Positions 52,375 through 60,931 of a stretch of DNA of 64,000 bases are shown here, in pieces. The stretch's first letter is position 1. Every line of letters begins with the position of its first letter. The notes beneath the pieces were generated by a model, which was not told where the DNA came from, made no database searches, and worked only from the letters and a program-made list of their open reading frames with translations. A program made the position numbers and the translations under genes. The DNA is from DRYM01 sp964526225 (lineage in GTDB: Archaea > Thermoproteota > Thermoprotei_A > EX4484-217-1): the NCBI GenBank assembly GCA_964526225.1, contig CAZGLL010000001.1, forward strand, positions 62,001-126,000, in the 5' to 3' direction.

Positions 52375-53817
52375 CTATTTTAACGCTAAAACTACATCAT
52401 AGCCTTTTTTCGTTAACTTATAAAGCTTCTTTTTACCAACCTTTCTACTTTCAACAAGACCTGCTCTTTCTAATTCCTCTAGGTGCTGATAGATTGCTTG
52501 TACGGAAACTGAGAGACCTAGAGTCTTCCATATTTTGTAACCATGTAGTTCTCCATGCTCCCTTAAAACATTCAGTATTAGTGCTTTAGTGCTTAAACCC
52601 GCTAATCGTGAACTATATTTCCTTCTTGAAGGCTCCTTGCTGTACGTTAAAGGAGCCTTAAGCCCGGTAGCGGGGGCTAGAACAACTACGTTTTCGGACT
52701 TAGAGATATTCTCGGTTTTTCTAACGAAAACTGCCAAGCCAGCGAATGCTGCTGCCCCGGCTGGTTCTATAAATAAACCTTCGGATTTAGCAACAATACT
52801 TACATAGTTTAATGCTGACGTGTATGTTACCCTTACACCGTATGTGTTAGTATAATTTAGATACTGTAAAACATATTTGAGAAGAGGAGTTTTGCACACA
52901 TCAAGCCCTGGAATGTGTTTCTTAACAATCGATGCTTCCTTCTCACATATTACATTGTCTTGCTTTAAGGAATCAACTATTGGTGAACATACGTTTGATT
53001 GAACAACTAATATTTTAGGCCTTCTTTTTAAAACACCTAAATTCACTAGCTCATCGAATCCGATAAGTGTTGAAAGTAACGTTAAACCCGAGCCCGCTGG
53101 CATTACGAGCCAATCTATTCTATTAAGTTGCATTACAAGTTCGTAAGCTATTGTCTTCAATCCCTCTATTGATAACGTGTTTTCCTCAGCTGTAGCTTCA
53201 TAAACGCCTTCGCTTAAAACCAACTCTTTAGCCTTAACTATGGCTTCGTCAATGATTTTGCCATACTCATATATTTCAGCACCAAATGCTTCCATTTGAA
53301 GTATTTTTCCGTAATCCGCATTTGACGGAACTACTGCAACACATTTCAGCCCAGCTTTTGCCGAGTAAGCCGATAATGACGCTCCTAGGTTTCCATCAGT
53401 TGCACAAACAAGCTTCTTTGCTCCAACGTGTTTCGCATGCGAAACTATGAGAGTAGCAACGCGGTCTCTGAAACTACCTGTAGGGTTTCTCGTTTCATCC
53501 TTAATAAAAACATTTTCAAGCTTTATTAACGAAGCATAATTCTTAGCTTCAATAAGTGGTGTAAATCCCTCATCTAGTGAAACAATATTTTCGCTAGGTA
53601 TTTCAGGTAGGTAATTAGAGAACCTCCAGATACCTAGTTGCTTCGTAAGTTTAAACTCCTTTTGCCTAGGAATTTCTGCTCTCACAAGGCTACCACAGTA
53701 TGTGCATCTAATGCTTGGTTTTACAAAAGCCCTACCGCATTTTGTACAGTAGAATTTTACGTTATTCTTTCTCTTTAATGAAGTCTTCAAAACTAATCTC
53801 CTTCCCTCTCTTAACAA
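52375..53817 (-). CDS. Threonine synthase-like pseudoenzyme fused to a winged helix
   Basis: This protein is up to 480 residues long. The likely start is TTG 53790 (KTSLKRKN), with GGAAGGAG just upstream. It begins with a zinc ribbon (CTKCGRAF, CTYCGSLV). A fold-type II PLP domain like ThrC follows. At the position of the Schiff-base lysine it has NPTGSFRDRV: arginine (AGA) instead of lysine. The glycine loop ATDGNLGASLSAYSA and the late EPAGAAAFAG are kept. The last ~75 residues form a winged helix (TKALILNVLREHGELHGYKI, then QAIYQHLEELERAGLVESRK). The combination suggests a transcription factor that senses a ligand such as threonine or phosphohomoserine. It differs from the intact ThrC at 30619. 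Confidence 0.85.
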   Translation of the reverse strand: MLREGRRLVLKTSLKRKNNVKFYCTKCGRAFVKPSIRCTYCGSLVRAEIPRQKEFKLTKQLGIWRFSNYLPEIPSENIVSLDEGFTPLIEAKNYASLIKLENVFIKDETRNPTGSFRDRVATLIVSHAKHVGAKKLVCATDGNLGASLSAYSAKAGLKCVAVVPSNADYGKILQMEAFGAEIYEYGKIIDEAIVKAKELVLSEGVYEATAEENTLSIEGLKTIAYELVMQLNRIDWLVMPAGSGLTLLSTLIGFDELVNLGVLKRRPKILVVQSNVCSPIVDSLKQDNVICEKEASIVKKHIPGLDVCKTPLLKYVLQYLNYTNTYGVRVTYTSALNYVSIVAKSEGLFIEPAGAAAFAGLAVFVRKTENISKSENVVVLAPATGLKAPLTYSKEPSRRKYSSRLAGLSTKALILNVLREHGELHGYKIWKTLGLSVSVQAIYQHLEELERAGLVESRKVGKKKLYKLTKKGYDVVLALK

Positions 53818-54157
53818 TCTTTATCTTTAAAGGAAGTCTCACATTAAGGCCTAGTGCTAAAAATAGCTGATAAAGTTCATAAGCGTCAATTGATTTAACA
53901 TTGTTTTCAACTACATATTTTGCTAAAGCCTCTATTACCTTATCGATTACCTGCGGAAATTGCTCTTCAGCCGCTTTTAGAACTTCTACTGCTTTTTCAT
54001 CGCTTAAAACCGAAAGCACTATTTGTCTAGGATCTTTCTTCTCTTCTTCTCTAGGCTTTCCCTTAGAGAGCATTTTCTTTTGAAGCCTAAGCAGTTTTAA
54101 CCTTATCTCCGGCGGTAAATCTTCAAACGTCATTTGAGACCCTCCCGGGATTCTCAT
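53762..54157 (-). CDS. Uncharacterised helical protein
   Basis: This protein has 123 residues from ATG 54133 (MTFEDLPPEIRLKLLRL), preceded by GGGAGGG; the frame opens at 54157. The N-terminal 45 residues are strongly charged and helical. A helical core (AVEVLKAAEEQFPQVIDKVI then EALAKYVVENNVKSIDAYEL) and a last strand-rich piece (LKIKIVKRGKEISFEDFI) follow. No motif is recognisable. Its 3' end overlaps the ThrC-like wHTH gene by 29-56 bp, so the two are probably translated together. A partner or substrate-binding function is only inferred. Confidence 0.65.
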   Translation of the reverse strand: MRIPGGSQMTFEDLPPEIRLKLLRLQKKMLSKGKPREEEKKDPRQIVLSVLSDEKAVEVLKAAEEQFPQVIDKVIEALAKYVVENNVKSIDAYELYQLFLALGLNVRLPLKIKIVKRGKEISFEDFIKEKE

Positions 54158-54221
54158 TTATTCTCATACTCTACTAAATACCTAACCGTTTTATAATGTA
54201 ATGTATTAATCCTAAATATAG

Positions 54222-54563
54222 GTGTTGCCAGTGGTTTTGGGTGCCATAGCGTATGTTATGAATTTAGATGATTTCGCGAAGATAACAAAAGGTGCTCAAA
54301 GGTTCTTCTGTATAAGAACGAAGGAAATGGTGAGAGAAGTAGGTTTACACCTAATATGCACCGCTAAGATCGACGATACCATATATGTTTACGAAGAACT
54401 CGACATTGTAGATAATCCCAAGGAGTATGAGGAACGTATTAAGTACTTTAAGAAAAAGGTCAAAGAGAAAATGCCCGATGCCGTAATGGGCTTCGTTGCT
54501 TTCGATGTTAGACAGCTTCAAGAAGCACTGAGTTTTGGAGAAAGCGTAGCGAGCCCCTTCTAA
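54222..54563 (+). CDS. Uncharacterised protein
   Basis: This 113-residue protein is not recognised. It appears as a small alpha/beta domain (LDDFAKITKGAQRFFCIRTK, then VGLHLICTAKIDDTIYVYEE), followed by a charged helix (YEERIKYFKKKVKEK) and a last strand (AVMGFVAFDVRQLQEALS). The start is TTG 54222; a GTG three codons on is possible too. It lies 23 bp before mevalonate kinase and may be co-transcribed. No catalytic residues are evident. Confidence 0.6.
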   Translation: MLPVVLGAIAYVMNLDDFAKITKGAQRFFCIRTKEMVREVGLHLICTAKIDDTIYVYEELDIVDNPKEYEERIKYFKKKVKEKMPDAVMGFVAFDVRQLQEALSFGESVASPF

Positions 54564-54585
54564 CAGTATTGAGGTAAGGTAGGAC

Positions 54586-55593
54586 ATGGTTGAAGTTACC
54601 GTTTCAGCTCCAGGGAAGGTAACTCTCTTTGGTGAACACGCAATAGTTTACGGTGAACCAGCAATAGTTACAGCTATTTCTAGAAGGCTATACGTTAAAG
54701 CTAAACCTAGAAACGATAAGAACCTTAAGATTTCAGCCATGGACCTAAAGATTCCTGGGGTAATTCTTACTTTTGTAAGCGACACAGAAGAGCTAATATT
54801 AGAAACGGATTATGGAAGAGTTGTTTCAGCAGTAAGCTATGTTAAAAAAGCCATCGAACTAACTGCAAACTACATCGGAGAATTTAGAGGGGTAGATATT
54901 GAAGTTCGCTCATCAATGCCCGTAGGTGCAGGCTTAGGCACAAGCGCTGCTGTTGCTGTAGCAACGGTAGCTGCATACGCTTACGCACTAGGTCATGAGC
55001 TTTCTAAGAAGGAAATAGCTAGGCTCGGACATAAAACAGAACTGGAGGTTCAAGGTGCTGCTAGCCCTATGGACACGTCTATAGCAACCTATGGCGGAAC
55101 AATATATATTAAGCCGGAAAAATCGGAGCCTATAATTGAGCATTTAAACCTTACTGAAGAATACCCTTTAGTAATAGGTTATGTTGAAAGGAAAAGTACA
55201 ACAAAGGAGTTAGTAGCCAAAGTTAGAAAGCTAAAGGAGAAAAAGCCGGAAATAATAATGCCAATAATAAAGCTCATAGGGGTATTAACAGAGAATGCTA
55301 AAAAAGCTCTCAAAAGCGGAGACGTTGTTGAACTAGGTGAGCTAATGAATATAAACCATGGACTTCTAGATGCTCTTGGTGTTTCAACAAAAGAACTTAA
55401 CGATTTAGTTTATGCAGCAAGACAAGCAGGAGCATTGGGTTCAAAACTTACTGGAGCTGGAGGAGGTGGTTGCATGATAGCTTTAGCTCCAGGAAGAGTC
55501 GCCGAAGTAAGTACAGCTATAGACATTTTAGGAGGCCAGCCTATGGATGCCCGAATGTCTGCCAAAGGGTTAACCGTTGAGGTAAAGAAATAA
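54586..55593 (+). CDS. mvk: Mevalonate kinase
   Basis: Mevalonate kinase phosphorylates mevalonate on the way to isopentenyl diphosphate for archaeal lipids and dolichol carriers. The 335-residue GHMP kinase shows APGKVTLFGEHAIVYGEPAI near residue 8, the ATP-binding SSMPVGAGLGTSAAVAVATV near 108, GAASPMDTSIATYGG near 157 and C-terminal GAGGGGCMIAL near 287. The ATG at 54586 follows the unknown gene by 23 bp. The neighbours are a membrane glycosyltransferase, GlmS and a GlmU-like enzyme, which fits lipid-carrier glycan synthesis. Confidence 0.95.
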   Translation: MVEVTVSAPGKVTLFGEHAIVYGEPAIVTAISRRLYVKAKPRNDKNLKISAMDLKIPGVILTFVSDTEELILETDYGRVVSAVSYVKKAIELTANYIGEFRGVDIEVRSSMPVGAGLGTSAAVAVATVAAYAYALGHELSKKEIARLGHKTELEVQGAASPMDTSIATYGGTIYIKPEKSEPIIEHLNLTEEYPLVIGYVERKSTTKELVAKVRKLKEKKPEIIMPIIKLIGVLTENAKKALKSGDVVELGELMNINHGLLDALGVSTKELNDLVYAARQAGALGSKLTGAGGGGCMIALAPGRVAEVSTAIDILGGQPMDARMSAKGLTVEVKK

Positions 55594-55642
55594 TATGTAG
55601 AATGAATAGAAAATAATCACAGACGAAGTTAAGATCCGATGG

Positions 55643-57037
55643 ATGAAAGTTTTGATATCCAAAGAGAAAATCAAGAAAAAAATGAAGAAAGAACTACTAC
55701 TGCTTATCCTAGCTATTTTACTCTTAATTGCAACAAGTTGGATAGCCTGGAACTACTATGATATAAGTGTGTTTCTCGAATGGGCTAAGATAGCAGAAAG
55801 TAAGAACGTACTAAGAATATATAGTGATGCAAGAAAAGCGGGGTATATGCCCTTAGCACCAATAGTTTTTGTAGCAACCTACATTATAGCAAAGGGGATT
55901 TTTGAAGTACTCGTACAAATAGCAACTATTGTAGGAGCGTATTATTTAGATTTTATGAAATTATTTATGAGAATACCTCTTCTATTAACAATAGTTGCTA
56001 CAGGGTTTCTACTATACAAGAAGGAGGGATGGAAAGTAGCTAAATGGTGGTTCTTTGGTATACCAGTGTGGATAGTGTATTTAGCCTACCAATTTGATCC
56101 GCTCATGGTATTCTTCATGGTCTGGGGAGCTTACCTTTTTGTAGAGAAGAAATATCGTGCTTCCGGATTTCTGTGGGGAATTGGTACAGCCTTAAAATTT
56201 GTACCAATACTGTTTGTTCCATTAGCATTTAAAGTAATCCATAATAGGAGTACGTTCTTAAAATTTCTCTTATCATTTTCTATACCTGTCGTAGTAATAT
56301 CCTTACCTTTCCTTCTATTTAACCCCGTCCTCATGGTTAAAAAGGTTCTTGAATTTCATGCTTCAAGATATCCGCAAATGCTTTCAATATTTAATGTTCC
56401 CATGCTTTTAACGAACCATAAGTTTATGTTCTCAGATATCTTAAGTTGGATTTGGATACCTACATTTCTGATAGCATACGTCATGATACTAATTTCGATT
56501 AAGGTGTATGAAGGAGATAAGGATTCTCTCTTCGTTGCGTTTGCATTAATAACATTAGCGTTCATAATATTCAATAAAGTGCAGAATCCGCAGTACATAC
56601 TCTGGTCTTATCCGTTTCTAGTATATACGCTTAATAAAATAGGTGGTAGAAGGCTAAAGTACGCTTTACTAATAGCTACTCTCTTAGGCTCAGTAATCTT
56701 CCCACTACTATACTATGTTCCTCCAGCTGTTTTAAATGAGCCTATTTTAATAGAAGAAGATATGAAGCTCTATAGTGCAAGAGATTTACTTATCAAATCC
56801 TTTGAGGGATCAGGTAAATTCATTATAGAAAAGTTTCTCGATTTAATGCACAAATATCTCTTAAACCTAAATATGCTTCTATATAACAATTTTAACATTT
56901 TAGGCGCCTTAGCAGTCTCGATATATAATATTTTACTATTACTGGTTTTCTCCAACTTAGTCAAGTTTAGATGTAATCTAAGCATTATCATAATTTTATT
57001 GAGGAAATTTGGAAAAAACTATGACTTGAGGTATTAA
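55643..57037 (+). CDS. Polytopic glycosyltransferase (GT87/GT39-like)
   Basis: This 464-residue integral membrane protein has at least nine hydrophobic segments; the first is near residues 18-37. The segment YQFDPLMVFFMVWGAYLFVE near 147, followed by SGFLWGIGTALKFVPILFVP near 173, has the small-lysine-proline pattern of DUF2029/GT87 mannosyltransferases that use polyprenyl-phosphate sugars. An extracytoplasmic acidic motif is in the first loop (YYDISVFLEWAK, near 42). It is likely to glycosylate a lipid-linked or surface glycan. glmS follows by 7 bp, and mevalonate kinase is 49 bp upstream. Confidence 0.75.
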   Translation: MKVLISKEKIKKKMKKELLLLILAILLLIATSWIAWNYYDISVFLEWAKIAESKNVLRIYSDARKAGYMPLAPIVFVATYIIAKGIFEVLVQIATIVGAYYLDFMKLFMRIPLLLTIVATGFLLYKKEGWKVAKWWFFGIPVWIVYLAYQFDPLMVFFMVWGAYLFVEKKYRASGFLWGIGTALKFVPILFVPLAFKVIHNRSTFLKFLLSFSIPVVVISLPFLLFNPVLMVKKVLEFHASRYPQMLSIFNVPMLLTNHKFMFSDILSWIWIPTFLIAYVMILISIKVYEGDKDSLFVAFALITLAFIIFNKVQNPQYILWSYPFLVYTLNKIGGRRLKYALLIATLLGSVIFPLLYYVPPAVLNEPILIEEDMKLYSARDLLIKSFEGSGKFIIEKFLDLMHKYLLNLNMLLYNNFNILGALAVSIYNILLLLVFSNLVKFRCNLSIIIILLRKFGKNYDLRY

Positions 57038-57044
57038 ATTAGAA

Positions 57045-58877
57045 ATGTGCGGTATTGTTGGTTTAACATGCTTACCTGGAAAAATAGTTAATCCCGCTAG
57101 AGCGGTTAGGAAAAGCCTTGAGAAGTTAGAGTATAGGGGATATGATAGTGTAGGGATAGCTGTAATATTTAATGGAAAAATAATTATAAAGAAAGGGAAG
57201 GGGAAGATACATGAAGTACATTTAAAACTTAACTTCGACGGAACACCTGGTAGCACTGTTATAGGACATACTCGTTGGGCAACTCATGGCGCACCAAGCG
57301 ATGTAAACGCCCATCCTCATAGTGATTGTTTAGGCGCTATAGCCGTTGTTCATAATGGAATAATTAAGAACTTTGATGAACTCAGAAGAGAACTAATAAT
57401 GAAAGGACATGTATTTCATAGTGATACAGATACAGAAGTTGTTTCACATCTTGTTGAAGACTATATTAGGAAAGGTTTAAAACCATATGATGCATTTAAG
57501 GAAGCTATTAAGAAAATTAAAGGTAGTTATGCTATAGCATTAATAATGACATATGAACCAAACAAAATATTTTTTGCTAAAAAAGATTCTCCACTCATTA
57601 TAGGTTTAGGTGAAGGATTCAATTTCTTAGCAAGCGATATACCTGCATTTCTTGAATATACCCGTAAAATCATTGTTTTAAGAGATAACGAGGTAGGTTA
57701 TATAACCCCAACAAACATAATCATAGAGGACATGGTGACAGGAGAAAAAGTAAATGTTCGAACAAGAGTAAGAACTGTGAATTGGACCCCAGAAATGGCA
57801 GCTAAGGCAGGTTATCCACACTTCATGCTTAAGGAAATTCATGAACAACCCAGAGCACTTAATGAAACACTTTTAGGATTAGGTATGGAAGTTGATAAGG
57901 CAGCAGAACTCATTTTAAAAGCTGATAGAGTATTTATTGCCGCTGCTGGGACAAGCTATCATGCTGGACTTGTTTTCGAATATTATCTTGCTAAAATACC
58001 CGGTATAATGTCACATGCATTCATATCCAGCGAATATTCCAAATACTCTAAGATTGCTAATTCAAATGACCTACTAGTAGCCATATCGCAAAGCGGTGAA
58101 ACCATAGACACGCTTATGGCTTTAAGACTTTTCAAGGAAAACGGAGCAAAAGTAATTTCTATCTCTAACGTAATAGATAGCGCTATCCCGAGAGAAAGTG
58201 ATTTAACAGTGTACACCAGAGCTGGACCCGAAATAGGTGTTGCAGCAACTAAAACATTTACAACACAAGTTCTAGTAGAACTCGTATTAGCTTTAAAAGT
58301 AGCTGAACTTAAAGGCGATTTGTTACCCTCAGAATATTCTGAAGAAATAGCTAAACTAAGCAAAATACCTAAGACAGTTGAAGAAATAATCTTGAAAAAT
58401 GAAGCATTAACCTTACAATTAGCCGATACTTTAAGCTACAAAAATAACATCTATTACCTTGGAAGAGGATTAGGCGTACCTATAGCTAAGGAGGGCGCTT
58501 TAAAACTTAAAGAAATAGCTTATATTCATGCAGAAGCATATCCTGCAGGAGAAAGTAAACATGGTCCTATAGCTCTAGTTGAAAAGGGCTTTCCCGTACT
58601 ATTCGTTGTTCTAGATGACGAAAATAAGGAGAGCATAGTGGGGAACATTATGGAAATGAAAGCACGTGACGCATATACCATAGGGCTATTGACTTATGGG
58701 AACGATGAAATTGCGGAAAAACTTGATTTCGCATTTACGCTTCCGCAACAAGAATATTTAGTTGCCCCAATAACTTATATGCCAGTTTTACAGTTAATTG
58801 CGTATTATACAGCTGTGAAAAGAGGGTATGATCCTGATAAACCGAGAAACTTAGCTAAAACAGTTACAGTAGAATAG
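57045..58877 (+). CDS. glmS: Glutamine--fructose-6-phosphate aminotransferase
   Basis: GlmS makes glucosamine-6-phosphate from fructose-6-phosphate and glutamine. The 610-residue protein has the nucleophilic Cys2 directly after the start (MCGIVG), a class II glutaminase domain with GHTRWATHGAPSDVNAHPH near 72 and HSDTDTEVVSHL near 125, and two SIS domains. One SIS domain has FIAAAGTSYHAGLVF near 296 and SQSGETIDTLMAL near 348. The other has GRGLGVPIAKEGALKLKEIA near 475 with the AEAYPAGESKHGPIALV segment near 498. The ATG is at 57045. The pathway continues with the nucleotidyltransferase gene 21 bp downstream. Confidence 0.97.
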   Translation: MCGIVGLTCLPGKIVNPARAVRKSLEKLEYRGYDSVGIAVIFNGKIIIKKGKGKIHEVHLKLNFDGTPGSTVIGHTRWATHGAPSDVNAHPHSDCLGAIAVVHNGIIKNFDELRRELIMKGHVFHSDTDTEVVSHLVEDYIRKGLKPYDAFKEAIKKIKGSYAIALIMTYEPNKIFFAKKDSPLIIGLGEGFNFLASDIPAFLEYTRKIIVLRDNEVGYITPTNIIIEDMVTGEKVNVRTRVRTVNWTPEMAAKAGYPHFMLKEIHEQPRALNETLLGLGMEVDKAAELILKADRVFIAAAGTSYHAGLVFEYYLAKIPGIMSHAFISSEYSKYSKIANSNDLLVAISQSGETIDTLMALRLFKENGAKVISISNVIDSAIPRESDLTVYTRAGPEIGVAATKTFTTQVLVELVLALKVAELKGDLLPSEYSEEIAKLSKIPKTVEEIILKNEALTLQLADTLSYKNNIYYLGRGLGVPIAKEGALKLKEIAYIHAEAYPAGESKHGPIALVEKGFPVLFVVLDDENKESIVGNIMEMKARDAYTIGLLTYGNDEIAEKLDFAFTLPQQEYLVAPITYMPVLQLIAYYTAVKRGYDPDKPRNLAKTVTVE

Positions 58878-58898
58878 TTAAGTTTAGGGTGTGTTAAG

Positions 58899-60128
58899 TT
58901 GTCCTTACATTCAAGAATAAAGGCTATAGTTTTAGCGGGAGGTAGAGGGGAAAGACTGCAACCATTAACCACACATACACCTAAGCCCTTAATAAGGATC
59001 GTTGGTAAAGCACTCATAGACTATGTTTTAGAAGGTTTAACAACATTACCTTTGGAAGAAGTTATCGTAGTTGTTTCTGATAAGAGGGTAAGCAGGTACG
59101 TTATTGAAAAATGGGGTTCGAAATTTCTCCTTACAATAGCTTATCAGAGAAAGCCAGGAATAGAAGGAGCAATATTGGTGGCAAAAGAGTTCTTAGGCAG
59201 AAATGAAAGTTTCGTTTTAGCATACGGGGACATTATAGTTGATAGAGAAGCATATCTAAGAACCTATGAAACGTATCTAAGCAAAGGCCTCGATGGGGTG
59301 ATAATGCTATCTCCTAAAATAGATGTAGAATCCTACGGTATAGCTTACGTTAGTGAAGAAAAAGTATCGAAAGTTGAAGAAAAACCTTTACCGCAACGTG
59401 CTAGGAGTACGTTAGCTATTGCTGGCGTTTTTGTATTACCCTACACTGTTTTCGAATACTTAGAGGAAAACCTAAGCTTTACTGAAGCATTAAATAAGTT
59501 AGCGATGACGAAAACGCTTACTTATTACATATGGAGTAAGTGGTGGGTTGACATAGGGTACCCCTGGGACATTCTAGAAGCAAATAAAAATATACTTTCA
59601 GAGTTTAAAGGATCGTATATTAGCGATAAAGCTCATGTTTCATCTAAAGCTATAGTTGAAGGGAAAGTTTACATAGATAATGGAGCCGAGATCGATCATA
59701 ATGCAATAATTAAAGGACCTGTGTATATAGGTAAAAATAGTTTCATAGGAGCAGGAGCTTTTGTAAGAAAATACGCTTCAATAGAAGAAGAAGTTATTGT
59801 GGGAGCCTATTCTGAAGTTAAAAACTCCTCAATACAGCCCAATGTAACGATAAGCTCCTTCAGCTTTATAGGGGATTCAATAATTGGTTCAAATACAACA
59901 ATAGGCCCTAGAACAATAACGTTAAACATTGTTCCTTCGGGAGTTAAGGTTAGTAGACTTCATCCATTGAAAGTAAAGGATAAGGTTGTATCGAAACTTG
60001 GAGCAATAATAGGCTGTAATTGCTATATAGGAGCTAGTAGCGTACTTTATGCTGGAAGTGTTGTTGAAAGTGATACTAAGTTGAAGCCTTTCTCAGTAGT
60101 TGAAACGAATCTTTCAAAATACGCTTAA
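58899..60128 (+). CDS. GlmU-like sugar-1-phosphate nucleotidyltransferase/acetyltransferase
   Basis: This 409-residue protein is a fusion of a nucleotidyltransferase domain (AIVLAGGRGERLQPLTTHTP, starting near residue 9, with the fingerprint lysine in TPKPLI) and a left-handed beta-helix acyltransferase tail (from about residue 245: KAHVSSKAIVEGKVYIDNGA, then VYIGKNSFIGAGAFVRKYAS). In archaea this architecture acts as a bifunctional GlcN-1-P acetyltransferase / UDP-GlcNAc pyrophosphorylase, following GlmS in the pathway. It uses a TTG start (58899), 21 bp after glmS, and ends with a 4-bp overlap with the convergent gene. Confidence 0.88.
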   Translation: MSLHSRIKAIVLAGGRGERLQPLTTHTPKPLIRIVGKALIDYVLEGLTTLPLEEVIVVVSDKRVSRYVIEKWGSKFLLTIAYQRKPGIEGAILVAKEFLGRNESFVLAYGDIIVDREAYLRTYETYLSKGLDGVIMLSPKIDVESYGIAYVSEEKVSKVEEKPLPQRARSTLAIAGVFVLPYTVFEYLEENLSFTEALNKLAMTKTLTYYIWSKWWVDIGYPWDILEANKNILSEFKGSYISDKAHVSSKAIVEGKVYIDNGAEIDHNAIIKGPVYIGKNSFIGAGAFVRKYASIEEEVIVGAYSEVKNSSIQPNVTISSFSFIGDSIIGSNTTIGPRTITLNIVPSGVKVSRLHPLKVKDKVVSKLGAIIGCNCYIGASSVLYAGSVVESDTKLKPFSVVETNLSKYA

Positions 60129-60859
60129 ACAAGCCTATACTCTATTCCCCTATGAAGATAAGCTAATCCTTCATCAACAAGAGCTCTTAAAAGCAATTTT
60201 TCCTTCTCATTTAGCTCTCTTACTTGCTCCTTAGGTATAGGAAATTTCTTCTTAAATTCCTCGTAAAATTCTCTATAAACAACAAGGGATGAAATAACGA
60301 TTACGGTGCCTGATCTAACATATTCCTCAATTGACTTTAAAGCTAAATTTCTAGCAATACTAATATCAATAACTTTTTCTCTTTTTAGCTCTGAAATAAG
60401 CCTATCTTCTAAAACACTCTTCTCCTTCCATTTAACATGGAATGTTTTTATTGCTCCATAAAGTTCATTAACTTTTTTCTTTAATGCCTCCAGTTCTTTT
60501 TGTAGTGTGTTTACTCTTTCAGTTACCGATTTAACGTCCTTATCCAGTCTATGATGTTCTGCTAATAGGGTGTTGAGTATTTCTTCAAGACTCTTTAAAT
60601 TTCTTAGAACCTCCATTAGTTTATCGCTAGGAGCGGAAACATGTTTTCCCTTAAGTTCCTCTTCATACAACGTAAATGGCTCTTTTAGTGATGATACAGC
60701 ATAGCCAAAACCTGTCTTAATAATTACTCCCTTATCTCTTAACCTGTAAAGTGCCGATTGAACTCTACCATAACTAACGCCTAGTGCTTCAGCTATTTCT
60801 TTAGCATTTGCTCCCGGATTTTCTTTTAGGAATGCTAATATTTTCTTTTCCAAACTCAT
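60125..60859 (-). CDS. Winged-helix protein with coiled coil
   Basis: This 244-residue protein starts with a winged helix (residues 1-60: KILAFLKENPGANAKEIAEA, then ALGVSYGRVQSALYRLRDKG). A long coiled coil follows (about 85-150, with VTERVNTLQKELEALKKKVN). The last ~40 residues read FPIPKEQVRELNEKEKLLLR and end with HRGIEYRLV. The same C-terminal pattern occurs in the 19891 gene. It is divergent from the Gfo/Idh/MocA gene with a 72-bp gap and could regulate it. The start is ATG 60859. No ligand domain is visible, and it is most likely a dimeric regulator or chromatin factor. Confidence 0.75.
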   Translation of the reverse strand: MSLEKKILAFLKENPGANAKEIAEALGVSYGRVQSALYRLRDKGVIIKTGFGYAVSSLKEPFTLYEEELKGKHVSAPSDKLMEVLRNLKSLEEILNTLLAEHHRLDKDVKSVTERVNTLQKELEALKKKVNELYGAIKTFHVKWKEKSVLEDRLISELKREKVIDISIARNLALKSIEEYVRSGTVIVISSLVVYREFYEEFKKKFPIPKEQVRELNEKEKLLLRALVDEGLAYLHRGIEYRLV

Positions 60860-60931
60860 AACCTAATACCAAGTGGTAAATATACGACTATGTCTTAGAA
60901 AAACTATACGAAAAATCCGGAAGGGGTAGCT

